The notes under the pieces: generated by a model
Seen by the model: only the letters and a program-made list of their open reading frames with translations
The model's database searches: none
What the model was told of the DNA's origin: nothing
In this document: in pieces, positions 42,556-49,775 of the stretch
Position numbering within the stretch: the stretch's first letter is position 1
How the letters are laid out: each line of letters opens with the position of its first letter
DNA from: Nostoc sp. PA-18-2419
GTDB taxonomy: Bacteria > Cyanobacteriota > Cyanobacteriia > Cyanobacteriales > Nostocaceae
Direction of reading: 5' to 3'
Assembly: GCF_005869855.1 (NCBI RefSeq)
Contig: NZ_SZNH01000020.1
Span: 9,294 to 59,068 of the forward strand
DNA: 49,775 bases
Program-made: the position numbers and the translations under genes

Positions 42556-43464
42556 ATGATCGACCTGCATACACTCCGAGGTAGGGAACAACAGACGGCT
42601 TGGCTGTTACTAGCACCAGCATTGCTGCTGCTATTATTTGTATTCGGCTATCCGATTTTGCGAGCATTCTGGTTAAGTGTATTTACTAAGAATTTGGGAA
42701 CAGAGTTACAACCCGTATTCTCTGGTTTAGACAATTATCTGCGGATGGCGGGGGATGGTCGTTTCTGGCAGAGTTTATGGGCGACGACTGTGTTCACAAC
42801 AGCATCCGTACTCTTAGAACTACTGCTGGGATTGGGAATTGCCCTAGTTCTCAATCAGGCGTTTTTTGGACGGGGCATAGTGCGAACGACTGCTATTCTA
42901 CCTTGGGCTTTGCCTACCGCTTTGATTGGTCTGGCATGGAGTTGGATTTTTAACGACCAATTTGGAGTTGTAAACGACATTCTTCGGCGGTTGGGGCTGA
43001 TTAAAATTGGAATTAACTGGTTAGGAGATCCAACTCTGGCAATGCTGGCAGCGATTTTTGCTGATGTATGGAAAACTACACCCTTTATTAGTATTCTGTT
43101 GTTGGCTGGCTTGCAGTCAATATCAGCAGATCTCTATGAAGCCTACTCTGTCGATGGAGCAAATGCTTGGCAAAGCTTTCGTAAGATTACCCTACCACTA
43201 CTGCTGCCACAAATCTTGATTGCAGTCCTATTTCGATTTGCTCAAGCTTTCGGAATTTTCGACTTAATTGCTGTGATGACCGGGGGTGGCCCTGGAGGTG
43301 CTACTGAAGTGGTGTCGCTGTACATCTATTCCACAGTGATGCGTTATTTAGATTTTGGTTATGGAGCAGCCCTAGTAGTAGTGACATTTCTGATCTTGAT
43401 TGCTGCGGTGGCGATCGCTAGTTTCTTGCTCAATAAATACCGTGCTAGAACAGGAGCCATTTAA
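42556..43464 (+). CDS. Carbohydrate ABC transporter permease, MalF type
   Basis: 302 residues from ATG 42556; TTG 42514 would only add a poor leader. Six membrane helices. The ATPase-docking EAA motif is EAYSVDGANAWQSFRKITLP. AWLLLAPALLLLLFVFGYPI is the first helix. Pairs with the MalG-type permease 3 nt downstream, so the two are translationally coupled. Gap to the binding-protein gene is 49 nt. Confidence 0.93.
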   Translation: MIDLHTLRGREQQTAWLLLAPALLLLLFVFGYPILRAFWLSVFTKNLGTELQPVFSGLDNYLRMAGDGRFWQSLWATTVFTTASVLLELLLGLGIALVLNQAFFGRGIVRTTAILPWALPTALIGLAWSWIFNDQFGVVNDILRRLGLIKIGINWLGDPTLAMLAAIFADVWKTTPFISILLLAGLQSISADLYEAYSVDGANAWQSFRKITLPLLLPQILIAVLFRFAQAFGIFDLIAVMTGGGPGGATEVVSLYIYSTVMRYLDFGYGAALVVVTFLILIAAVAIASFLLNKYRARTGAI

Positions 43465-43467
43465 CCG

Positions 43468-44349
43468 ATGAGTGTAATTCCACAAACAGTTTCAAGGACT
43501 CCAGGACGAACAGGGAATTGGTTATCTCTGAAAAAAATCTTGCTACTAATCGCAATTGTATTAGTGGTACTATTCAGTCTAGCGCCAGTTCTATGGCAAT
43601 TACTAACTTCCTTTAAAGTGAATGAGGATATTGCCGCCGTCCCTACTGTTTATTTCCCCAAGCGATTTACTTTTAGTCACTACATTGAATTATTCACCCG
43701 TCGTCCATTTTGGCACTACATCTTCAACAGCGCCTTTGTGTCGATTACTTCTACAGCTTTAGCTTTAGCAGTGGGAGCGCCGGCTGCCTATGCTCTAGCA
43801 CGGTTACGACCTTGGGGCGAACGAGTTATTCTCGCTAGTATTTTAATCGTCACCTTATTTCCAGGAATTCTGTTGTTTTTAGGGTTGCTAGAAATTATCC
43901 AAGCGTTGAGATTGGGCAACAACTATTTGTCATTGATTATACCTTACACTGCCATCAATTTACCGCTGACAATTCTGGTACTCAAAAGCTTTTTTCAACA
44001 ATTGCCCAAAGACTTAGAAGATTCTGCTAGGGTCGATGGCTACAACACTTTTCAACTTTTGTGGCAAATCGTGCTGCCAATGACCCTTCCGGCTTTAGTG
44101 ACTACTGGAATTCTCACCTTTATTTTTGCCTGGAACGAGTTTATCTTCGCTCTGACATTTATGACGCGTGAAGAGTTGAAGACGATTCCTGTTGCTGCTG
44201 CTCAATTGGGCGGGGCAACAGTATTTGAAATTCCCTATGGTGCGATCGCTGCTGCTACCGTTTTGGGAACGTTACCCCTAGTTTTACTTGTTTTGTTTTT
44301 CCAGCGCCGGATTGTCCAAGGTCTTACTGCTGGTGCTGTTAAAGGATGA
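43468..44349 (+). CDS. Carbohydrate ABC transporter permease, MalG type
   Basis: 293 residues; start codon 3 nt after the preceding stop. Six membrane helices and the EAA motif EDSARVDGYNTFQLLWQIVL followed by PMTLP. Together with the MalF-type protein it forms the transport channel. The 3' end is followed by a repeat-rich 175-nt spacer before the ATPase gene rather than the usual tight join. Confidence 0.93.
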   Translation: MSVIPQTVSRTPGRTGNWLSLKKILLLIAIVLVVLFSLAPVLWQLLTSFKVNEDIAAVPTVYFPKRFTFSHYIELFTRRPFWHYIFNSAFVSITSTALALAVGAPAAYALARLRPWGERVILASILIVTLFPGILLFLGLLEIIQALRLGNNYLSLIIPYTAINLPLTILVLKSFFQQLPKDLEDSARVDGYNTFQLLWQIVLPMTLPALVTTGILTFIFAWNEFIFALTFMTREELKTIPVAAAQLGGATVFEIPYGAIAAATVLGTLPLVLLVLFFQRRIVQGLTAGAVKG

Positions 44350-44440
44350 GGCAGAGGGGTAGGGGGCAGGGGAGATAAGGAGACAAGGGGACAAGGAAGA
44401 CAAGGAAGAATAAGGGAGACAAGAAATAATAATTTCTTCT

Positions 44441-44517
44441 GCCTCCTGCCCCCTGCCCCCTGCCTCCTGCCTCCTGACAAGTGACAAATGACAACTAACA
44501 ACTGACCACTGACAATT
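44441..44517. repeat. Eleven-unit heptamer array splitting the ABC operon
   Basis: Five units of GCCYCCT (GCCTCCT, GCCCCCT, GCCCCCT, GCCTCCT, GCCTCCT), then six of GACAANT type (GACAAGT, GACAAAT, GACAACT, AACAACT, GACCACT, GACAATT), all in 7-bp register. It ends 7 nt before the ATPase start and overlaps where a ribosome-binding site would be. Confidence 0.8.
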
Positions 44518-44524
44518 TAGAAAA

Positions 44525-45625
44525 ATGGCTAAACTTGAACTCAAAAACTTGAATAAAACTTATACTTCTAAAGTTATCCCTGTCAAAGACATTAGCTTAA
44601 CTGTAGATAATGATGAGTTTTTGACTTTACTTGGCCCTTCTGGCTGTGGCAAATCTACCGTCCTACGCATGATTGCAGGTTTAGAAGAACCTACTCGCGG
44701 TCAGATTGTAATCGGAGACGTAGATGTTACCTATAAGCGACCAGCCGATCGCAACATCGCGATGGTATTTCAAAGCTACGCACTCTACCCCCACATGACA
44801 GTGTACGAAAATCTCGCTTCTGGACTGAAGCTGAAAAAAACACCATCAGCAGAAATTAAACAGCGAGTGGCAGAAGTGGCAAAAGTTTTAGGATTAGAAG
44901 AGTTAATGAACCGTAAACCCGGTCAGATGTCTGGAGGTCAACGGCAGCGGGTTGCAGTCGGTCGTGCTTTAGTGCGTAATGCCAATGTGTACCTACTGGA
45001 CGAACCGTTAAGTAACTTAGATGCACTGCTGCGCGAACGAGTTAGAGCTGACCTCAAGCAAATTTTTGCAAATCAAAAAGTCCCAGTGGTTTATGTCACC
45101 CACGACCAAACAGAAGCGATGACACTCTCCACGAAAGTAGCTTTACTCAACGATGGCTATGTCCAGCAACTTGACTCGCCCGAACTAATCTACAATCATC
45201 CAGCGAATCTATTTGTGGCTGGATTTGTTGGTAGTCCGCAAATGAATTTGCTAACTCTACCTTGTAAAGGACGATACGCCATCCTGGGTAACTTCCAAGT
45301 GCTTCTCCCAGATATACCAACTGTACCACCCCAGATTGTCCTGGGAATCCGCCCAGAAGATGTCCGCATTGCTCAACCAGGTGATACCCAGACTATCCGA
45401 GGACGAGTGTATTTAGTGGAAAACTTGGGTATGCAATATTTGGTCAGTGTCAAAGTTGAGGGTTCACAAACCGAACCAATTACAGTACGCGCTTTGTTGC
45501 CAACAGACCAAAATTGGAGCAGGGAGGATATTACACTAGCTTTGCCTCCTGAGGATATTCATTGGTTTGATGTTCAATCTGGTCATGCTCTTGTTAGGAG
45601 GCAAAAGTTAGGTGTAAAGAGCTAG
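44525..45625 (+). CDS. Sugar ABC transporter ATPase, MalK/UgpC type
   Basis: 366 residues. Walker A GPSGCGKST, Q-loop VFQSYALYPHM, signature MSGGQRQRVAVGRAL, Walker B VYLLDEPLSNLDA, switch His VTHDQTEAM. Residues ~235-360 form the TOBE/regulatory domain (GIRPEDVRI). It energises the two permeases upstream. Such ATPases may serve several sugar importers. The heptamer spacer before it leaves only GACAATTTAGAAAA ahead of ATG, with no purine-rich site. Confidence 0.95.
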   Translation: MAKLELKNLNKTYTSKVIPVKDISLTVDNDEFLTLLGPSGCGKSTVLRMIAGLEEPTRGQIVIGDVDVTYKRPADRNIAMVFQSYALYPHMTVYENLASGLKLKKTPSAEIKQRVAEVAKVLGLEELMNRKPGQMSGGQRQRVAVGRALVRNANVYLLDEPLSNLDALLRERVRADLKQIFANQKVPVVYVTHDQTEAMTLSTKVALLNDGYVQQLDSPELIYNHPANLFVAGFVGSPQMNLLTLPCKGRYAILGNFQVLLPDIPTVPPQIVLGIRPEDVRIAQPGDTQTIRGRVYLVENLGMQYLVSVKVEGSQTEPITVRALLPTDQNWSREDITLALPPEDIHWFDVQSGHALVRRQKLGVKS

Positions 45626-45840
45626 TACCGCTGTGAAGTCAAAACGAGTAAGTGCATTGGGGAGATAACGCTATAGGCGAGTTCCCCGATTAGAGGCTGC
45701 TTGTTGGAGGGTAGCAACTGGCTCTCAAAAGTCAAAAGTATTATGAAATAGCCTTTTTAAAGATTTTAAATAGTTGCTCTATTTACGATGCAGTGTACTT
45801 AGTACAGTTTTGCATCAAAGTGTAGCGTTTGTTAATCCAA
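45626..45840. other. Spacer before the minisatellite
   Basis: No gene or terminator of note. AT-rich with a short palindromic GTACTTAGTAC (45794-45804). Confidence 0.45.
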
Positions 45841-46038
45841 GGGGATGTATTGGCATTGCAGAGGCACACATTAACAATGCATGGAGATGCATTGGCATTG
45901 CAGAGGCACGCATTAACAATGCATGGGGATGCATTAGCATTGCAGAGGAACGCATTAATAATGCATCGGGATGCATCGGCATTGCAGAGGAACGCATTAA
46001 TAATGCATCGGGATACATCGGTATTGTAGAGTGTTGCC
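45841..46038. repeat. 42-bp tandem repeat (minisatellite), 4.7 units
   Basis: Units start at 45841, 45883, 45925, 45967 and 46009 (partial, ends ~46038). Each unit reads GGGGATGCATTGGCATTGCA, then GAGGAACGCATTAATAATGC, then AT, with a few changes. Because 42 is a multiple of 3, frames stay open on both strands; one reading repeats a 14-residue GCIGIAEERINNAS-like block. GCATTG and CAATGC (or near copies) at the ends let each unit fold as a hairpin. I see no start site or ribosome-binding site for a protein. Confidence 0.85.
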
Positions 46039-46206
46039 AAATTTAATTTGTTAAACTGTCGCCTATCTAAATTGCAACAAACATTGTGGGTCAAATCAAA
46101 ATTAATGGGGAGTATAAACCTTAAATTTTCAATAAAGGCGATCGCTTTCCTCCCTCTCCTTGTAATAAGAGTTATGTCTGCGGTGGGCTACGCCTCGCAC
46201 TCTACA

Positions 46207-46234
46207 ACAAAAACCTCGGCATTAAATACCGAGG
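46207..46234 (-). terminator. Rho-independent terminator of the Ssl1498-like gene
   Basis: On the minus strand: CCTCGG TATTTAATG CCGAGG then TTTTTG. It lies 57 nt past the stop codon at 46291. Confidence 0.85.
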
Positions 46235-46290
46235 TGAGGGGGAAAAGCCTAAATGTCAATGGGAGATACCGTTACCGTTGTCGAAAAATC

Positions 46291-46461
46291 TTAACTAACC
46301 GCAAAACTAGCCAAAACTAGAGCGGTAACTAACATAGTTGCAATTGCACCTTGTATCAGGTAGTTAGGTTGTTCCCAAGTTGCAGGGTACTCAGCACAGT
46401 ACACTTGGGGTTCATTTCGGTAATTGTTGAGAATGCGGTTTTTATTAACAGTGTTGTACAT
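46291..46461 (-). CDS. Ssl1498-family light-harvesting-like miniprotein (56 aa)
   Basis: A short gene read on the minus strand: begins MYNTVNKNRILNNYRNEP, continues QVYCAEYPATWEQPNYLIQG, and ends AIATMLVTALVLASFAVS. The pattern NN(Y/F)xxEPxVYxAEYP, then a YxxQGAIATxLVTxLVLxxFxVS helix, matches the cyanobacterial Ssl1498 family, one-helix thylakoid proteins linked to light harvesting and photosystem assembly. A promoter (46498-46526) and terminator (46207-46234) frame it, giving a ~280-nt transcript. The exact function is not established. Confidence 0.85.
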   Translation of the reverse strand: MYNTVNKNRILNNYRNEPQVYCAEYPATWEQPNYLIQGAIATMLVTALVLASFAVS

Positions 46462-46497
46462 GGTTTTTTATTGCTTATTTATTAATTTATGTAAACT

Positions 46498-46526
46498 AAT
46501 ATAATGTAATTGTTACACTGGGTCAA
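46498..46526 (-). promoter_or_regulatory. Sigma-70-type promoter for the Ssl1498-like gene
   Basis: On the minus strand: TTGACC, 17 nt, TATATT. This is close to the consensus for the main cyanobacterial sigma factor and lies 37 nt before the start codon, giving a ~30-nt leader. Confidence 0.55.
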
Positions 46527-46533
46527 CATAAAT

Positions 46534-47057
46534 TGATACAGAAAGGCTAATAGAGTTAATAAAAGTTGCTTATCAAAAACGCATGAGGTAAGCAATTGCT
46601 CTCGTGCTAACTTTTACAAGAGAACTAATGTAAAATACAAGCCAGCGAATAAAAAGAATTCATCACCTAGGCAATTGAGCCTCCCTTGGAACCAGTGCCA
46701 GGTATTAGAAAATCCCGAAGTGCAAGAGATTGCAGAAAAGTTTACTCGTGCCAATTGCTTCAAACGTTGAAAATTTGCTAATCTTGTTGTTGGTTACTTT
46801 CCCCCGTCCATTGGATTCGTTCCGAACGCCCGCAGCATTGTGATGTTTTCAAAAGGTACTCTAATGGTGTATTAATGGGGACGGAAAAAGGGAAAGGAGC
46901 CGCGTAAGCTGCTAGGTGTTCGTTCATTCAACCTAACTTCAGGGCTAACCTTGAAGAAGCGCAGGATAACTGTATTTTTACAGATGTCCAGAGCTTATCA
47001 CGAATTGCTACTGCAATCTGTGATTTGAGTTGTATGCACGAATACCCGGTCAAATAA
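46534..47057 (+). pseudogene. Possible decayed coding stretch, function unknown
   Basis: Three open pieces look like protein but lack starts. Frame ending TGA at 46770: WNQCQVLENPEVQEIAEK then FTRANCFKR. In another frame, ending TAA at 46907: WIRSERPQHCDVFKRYSN then GVLMGTEKGKGAA. The same frame continues after that stop to TAA at 47057: FRANLEEAQDNCIFTDVQ then SLSRIATAICDLSCMHEYPV. One stop and at least one frameshift separate them. I recognise no family; it may be a broken gene or chance. Confidence 0.3.
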
Positions 47058-47114
47058 AGCAGCATAAAAATAAGCTTTTAGCTACCGGAATTGTTGCAAA
47101 CGCTCTCTTCAAGG

Positions 47115-47151
47115 CAGCCTCCTAGAGTAAACCTAAGGAGGTTAAATAAAG
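47115..47151 (+). promoter_or_regulatory. Strong ribosome-binding site masked by a hairpin
   Basis: AAGGAGG (47135-47141) is an ideal Shine-Dalgarno, but CCTCCT (47118-47123) can pair with it across a 12-nt loop. A GTG lies 9 nt after it at 47151, in frame with the small lipoprotein-like ORF. It is a candidate leader control. Confidence 0.45.
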
Positions 47152-47207
47152 TGCAACGTTCTGCCAAGTGTGTGAGCAATAGCAATAAAACCGCATTCAA
47201 TGTGGAT

Positions 47208-47236
47208 GCCCCAGGCTGTCTATGTCTGGGGCTTTT
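47208..47236 (+). terminator. Hairpin terminator inside the 47151 leader frame
   Basis: GCCCCAG / CTGGGGC perfect 7-bp stem, 11-nt loop, then TTTT. It interrupts the GTG-started frame and precedes the ATG at 47316, so it looks like an attenuator or the end of a small RNA. Confidence 0.65.
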
Positions 47237-47315
47237 GCTTTTGCAGTCTTTATTTGCAGAAAAAAGCCCGGAGTTTCTCCAGGCCGAAAATTTAACTCAC
47301 TCTAATCATAAAGTC

Positions 47316-47534
47316 ATGTCCGTTAAAAAGAAAAACTCGCCCCTACCTCCCAAGAGAAACTTGCCTCCTGGGAAGTATGCTTACTTGTTCCTTGCCCTTG
47401 TAGCGATCGCTCCTATCTTTGCTGCCCTGCTATCAGGTTGCAACCCTGTGAGCTTCTACCTAAGAGGGTTGGGAATTGAGTATCAGTTTCAAAAAAAGGC
47501 TTGTCAACTTCCCGCAAATCAACCGCAAAAGTAG
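47316..47534 (+). CDS. Small lipoprotein-like membrane protein (72 aa)
   Basis: From ATG 47316: a Lys/Pro-rich N-terminus (MSVKKKNSPLPPKRNLPPGK), a hydrophobic stretch (AYLFLALVAIAPIFAALL) ending in the lipobox LSGC, then a ~33-residue tail. It could be a small lipoprotein or a single-pass protein. No ribosome-binding site is obvious. An alternative GTG start at 47151, with a strong site, would make a 128-residue form that reads through a terminator hairpin. No family recognised. Confidence 0.45.
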   Translation: MSVKKKNSPLPPKRNLPPGKYAYLFLALVAIAPIFAALLSGCNPVSFYLRGLGIEYQFQKKACQLPANQPQK

Positions 47535-47973
47535 GATGACGTAAATCAAAATATCCAGTGGTATGGTGCGATGCTACTGGGCATTGCCTACTGTGGTCTG
47601 TGCTTTATGCGATCGCTCTACTTATTCTCTAAGAATTGTATGAGGGCGATCGCTCAAAATCTGGAATCGCAATATAGGCGTTGTAGTTGTTATTAGATAA
47701 ATACTTCTATAAATAGCTTTTAAGAAATATAACCCCATCCAAAGCCCAGTTATGACAACTAGGTTTTTTGATAATAGAGCGATCGCCCTTGATTCAATGC
47801 ATGAATGTTGCTCTTATAGCAATAGTGTTAAAATTTTCAATCTCAAATCTAAAATTCATTCACAAAGCTACTTCAGCCTGACCACAAAGTAGCACACATA
47901 AAGCCTTGTCAGTGTCACCTTTACGTTATTGTATTATATAAACCACAAGTACATACTACAAGTAAATATAGAC
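47535..47973. other. 439-bp spacer with HIP1 sites
   Basis: No gene supported. Contains three HIP1-like GCGATCGC sites and short AT tracts, with a weak heptamer-like ATCTCAA, ATCTAAA near 47840. Confidence 0.5.
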
Positions 47974-48891
47974 ATGATGAAACATAAATTTTGGGCAAGT
48001 TATCTGCTTGCTGCTTTAGCATTTCTGCCCTCTGCACCTCTGGGCATGACTCAAGTATTAGCAACAGAGTCAGTTTACCAAATGGCACAAGCTAAATCTG
48101 CTTATACTCAAAATATGGTGCTTGGTTATACTGAAACCAAACGAAGAAATTATCGAAAAGCTTTAGGATATTTTCAGCAAGCAGAGCGCTTACGTCCTGG
48201 AGATAAATATGCTACTACTGCAATTAGAAATGTTACGAGTTACATTCAACGTGGTAGAAATCGTATTGCTTTCGTTCCTGGTATACCTGGTAGAGTCAGG
48301 TCAGCAGGAACACGGGGAGGTTGCTTTAAAACTGGAGAATCTTTGATTCCTCTAATACCAACAAATAAGGAAGCTCAACAAACCACGGCAGAACATCCTA
48401 CATTCTATTTCTACATTCCTCAAACTTCTACAAAAGTAGAAGCATTAGAATTTGTTTTGCAGGATGATGATAGCAGTGACCCCTTATACAAGGGAACTTT
48501 TAAACAGATTGCACAGAATGGCATTGTTAATGTAACTGTACCTGCCTCTAAGTCACCTCTACAAATCGGTAAAAAATATAGTTGGACTTTTTCAATGATT
48601 TGCGATGTTGGCAACCCAGATAAAAACTCATATATAGAAGGTACAATAGTGCGATCGCAGGACGAAAATCTATCCCTTGAACTCAAACAACCAAACACAG
48701 ATTTGGATCGTGCAGTTTTGTATGCCACAGCTGGATTTTGGGAAGACGCTCTGAGAACTTTAGCTAATTTACGCCGCCAACGTCCTAACGATCCTGAAGT
48801 GCAGAAATATTGGGAAGATTTATTAAATTCTGTAGACATTAAAGAAGTTATAAACAAGCCTCTATTGCCCTGTTGTACTGCCCAGAACTAA
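47974..48891 (+). CDS. DUF928 protein with flanking TPR-like helices, exported
   Basis: 305 residues from ATG 47974 (the frame opens at a TTG 45 nt earlier, unlikely as start). Signal peptide ~1-30 (FLPSAPLGMTQVLA). Residues ~45-80 look like a TPR unit (NYRKALGYFQQAERLRPGD). The middle is DUF928: GGCFKTGESLIPLIP, HPTFYFYIPQTS, LEFVLQDDD, and PLQIGKKYSWTFSMICD. A second TPR-like unit closes the protein (WEDALRTLANLRRQRPNDPE). DUF928 is a cyanobacterial domain with no known activity, often near signalling or surface genes. Followed by a terminator. Confidence 0.85.
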   Translation: MMKHKFWASYLLAALAFLPSAPLGMTQVLATESVYQMAQAKSAYTQNMVLGYTETKRRNYRKALGYFQQAERLRPGDKYATTAIRNVTSYIQRGRNRIAFVPGIPGRVRSAGTRGGCFKTGESLIPLIPTNKEAQQTTAEHPTFYFYIPQTSTKVEALEFVLQDDDSSDPLYKGTFKQIAQNGIVNVTVPASKSPLQIGKKYSWTFSMICDVGNPDKNSYIEGTIVRSQDENLSLELKQPNTDLDRAVLYATAGFWEDALRTLANLRRQRPNDPEVQKYWEDLLNSVDIKEVINKPLLPCCTAQN

Positions 48892-48906
48892 ATTAACAAT
48901 TATTTA

Positions 48907-48940
48907 AAAACCCGGTTTTGATATCAAAGCCGGTTTTTTT
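48907..48940 (+). terminator. Rho-independent terminator after DUF928 gene
   Basis: ACCCGG ... CCGGTT stem with ATATC centre, then a seven-T run. Confidence 0.8.
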
Positions 48941-49003
48941 GCTTCAAAATTACATTAATAAACTCATAAGCTATCGTACATGAAGAACAAGCCAAACCCA
49001 AGC

Positions 49004-49615
49004 TTAAATTGATTGTGACTTAATCATCCACACTAAAATACCTAATATTTGCTCCACTGGGGGAATTAAATATTCGGTTAAATCAATAGTTACAGTGTTG
49101 TCTTCCAACTTAAGGAATGTCCACAGATTACCACTGCTAACACTACCGAAAATGGTAGCAATAGTTTTTTCGTTTTTGCTATTAAACCTTTGAGCAACTA
49201 TCATTTCTGCAATACACCGCCCCAAACCACCTTTAAGATTTTCCTTTTTAGCTTCTACAATCACCACTGCTGGGGCTTCAATAAATAACTGCTCTGGCGA
49301 AAGACTAATTAGAAAGTCGCAAAATCCTGCAAGTCCAATTTCTGGTTCAACGCTAAACTCTTCTCCCGAAAAAAAGCTGATTTGTCTGTTGAGAATTTTT
49401 CGGACTTCAAACAAAATTGGGCTAATAATCAATTCCGCTCTAGCTTTTTCAGAACCCATTGCAATTGCTAACTGAATACTTTCTCCTAAAAATTCAGCCA
49501 ACAGAGGACTAGGTAAAATTGGTTCTATAGGCGGCAAAAATTGTCCGCCTTCCACAAGGGTAAGGTTAAAGTCTTGTTTTACTTTTCTTAGAGAAAACTC
49601 TCTATAAGACATCAA
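49004..49615 (-). CDS. Uncharacterised protein, possible PD-(D/E)XK fold
   Basis: 203 residues. GFCDFLISLSPEQLF (D around 119) followed by AVVIVEAKKENLKGG is a D ... E-x-K arrangement with a hydrophobic core strand, as in PD-(D/E)XK nuclease-like proteins. The segment FLGESIQLAIAMGSEKARAE before it is helical. No second nuclease gene, methylase or toxin partner is visible, so it is not part of a recognisable restriction system here. Such single genes are common in filamentous cyanobacteria with unknown role. Confidence 0.55.
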   Translation of the reverse strand: MMSYREFSLRKVKQDFNLTLVEGGQFLPPIEPILPSPLLAEFLGESIQLAIAMGSEKARAELIISPILFEVRKILNRQISFFSGEEFSVEPEIGLAGFCDFLISLSPEQLFIEAPAVVIVEAKKENLKGGLGRCIAEMIVAQRFNSKNEKTIATIFGSVSSGNLWTFLKLEDNTVTIDLTEYLIPPVEQILGILVWMIKSQSI

Positions 49616-49625
49616 CTGTCTCCCA

Positions 49626-49654
49626 TTAAAATCCCCTCTCAGTTTGGAGAGGGG
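49626..49654 (-). terminator. Hairpin terminator of the R3H-domain gene
   Basis: CCCCTCTC / GAGAGGGG 8-bp stem with a 6-nt loop; on the minus strand it is followed by ATTTTAAT. It is 13 nt past the stop codon of the gene that runs off the window end. Confidence 0.5.
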
Positions 49655-49666
49655 TTTAGGGTAAAG

Positions 49667-49775
49667 TTACGCTGGATAAATCCTGAGTCGGCGATTTGGT
49701 TCTTCGCCAAAGCTGTGGGACTTGAGTCGATAGTGTTCTACCAACTCATGCTGCATTTTGCGGACTTGCGGAGAA
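49667..49775 (-). CDS. R3H-domain nucleic-acid-binding protein, C-terminal end only
   Basis: The last 35 codons are in the window, stop TAA at 49669-49667. The translated end is SPQVRKMQHELVEHYRLKS then HSFGEEPNRRLRIYPA. This matches the R3H domain with its conserved Arg-x3-His (RKMQHELVEHY) and the closing EPNRRLRIYP of cyanobacterial R3H-AAA proteins. R3H binds single-stranded nucleic acid. The rest of the gene lies beyond base 49775. Confidence 0.75.
   Translation of the reverse strand, partial: SPQVRKMQHELVEHYRLKSHSFGEEPNRRLRIYPA

Noticed and set aside
45774-46046. 90-residue ORF over the minisatellite with 14-residue repeats
   Set aside because: It opens because the unit length is a multiple of three; the opposite strand and a second frame are equally open, there is no ribosome-binding site, and the start is a TTG.
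46681-47240. Possible tmRNA, RNase P RNA or 6S RNA
   Set aside because: None of the diagnostic blocks of these RNAs (for example the AGAGGAAAGTCCGGGC of RNase P) is present; only unassigned hairpins are seen.
49004-49615. Restriction-modification or toxin-antitoxin role for the PD-(D/E)XK-like gene
   Set aside because: No methylase, specificity subunit or partner gene is adjacent; only the weak D ... E-x-K pattern supports a nuclease fold.

Overview
The window comes from a filamentous cyanobacterium, most likely a Nostocales-type genome (Nostoc, Tolypothrix, Scytonema or a relative). The evidence is the many HIP1 octamers (GCGATCGC), two tandem high-light-inducible proteins, an Ssl1498-type thylakoid miniprotein, a KaiB-domain protein, DUF928, heptamer (STRR-type) repeats, small dispersed GCGTAGCG-type repeats and paired MITE-like elements. 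The species cannot be fixed from the sequence. No rRNA, tRNA, CRISPR array, intact IS element or prophage was seen.

Layout. 1-7.2 kb: the 3' part of a GNAT acetyltransferase, a hemerythrin-domain protein, a repeat-rich gap, a signal-less amidase with two peptidoglycan-binding domains, a LURP-one-like protein and two exported proteins of unknown function. 7.2-10.3 kb: a 1031-residue membrane protein made of about seven copies of one helical repeat. 11-11.5 kb: two tandem HLIPs. 11.7-16.4 kb: a universal stress protein and an NrtA/B/D-family ABC transporter. Each of these two units follows its own ydaO-type (c-di-AMP) riboswitch on the minus strand. 16.9-22.3 kb: a histidine kinase, a dead N-terminal fragment of an AraC regulator, an intact AraC regulator and a TonB-dependent siderophore receptor, with candidate operator repeats between the last two.

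22.4-26 kb: housekeeping genes rnc, hemC and glgA. 26.2-29.8 kb: an AT-rich minus-strand glycan cluster (GDP-mannose dehydratase, glycosyltransferase, FkbM methyltransferase). 30-36.8 kb: an M23 peptidase, a KaiB-domain fusion protein next to pilT, a small membrane protein with a duplicated terminator, UDP-GlcNAc 2-epimerase and an SH3/peptidoglycan-binding protein. 37.7-41 kb: aldo/keto reductase, arylsulfotransferase-like propeller and glutathione S-transferase. 41.2-45.6 kb: a complete carbohydrate ABC importer with its own ATPase. 45.8-49.8 kb: a 42-bp minisatellite, a 56-residue Ssl1498-like gene with visible promoter and terminator, a decayed or structured stretch, a small lipoprotein-like ORF, a DUF928 protein, a possible PD-(D/E)XK protein and the 3' end of an R3H-domain gene.

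The most notable signals are the paired c-di-AMP riboswitches, whose variable arms carry heptamer repeats; the KaiB-domain fusion beside pilT; the long repeat protein; the minisatellite with hairpin-forming units; and the layers of very small mobile repeats. No single locus is convincingly a wholly new defence or mobile system.
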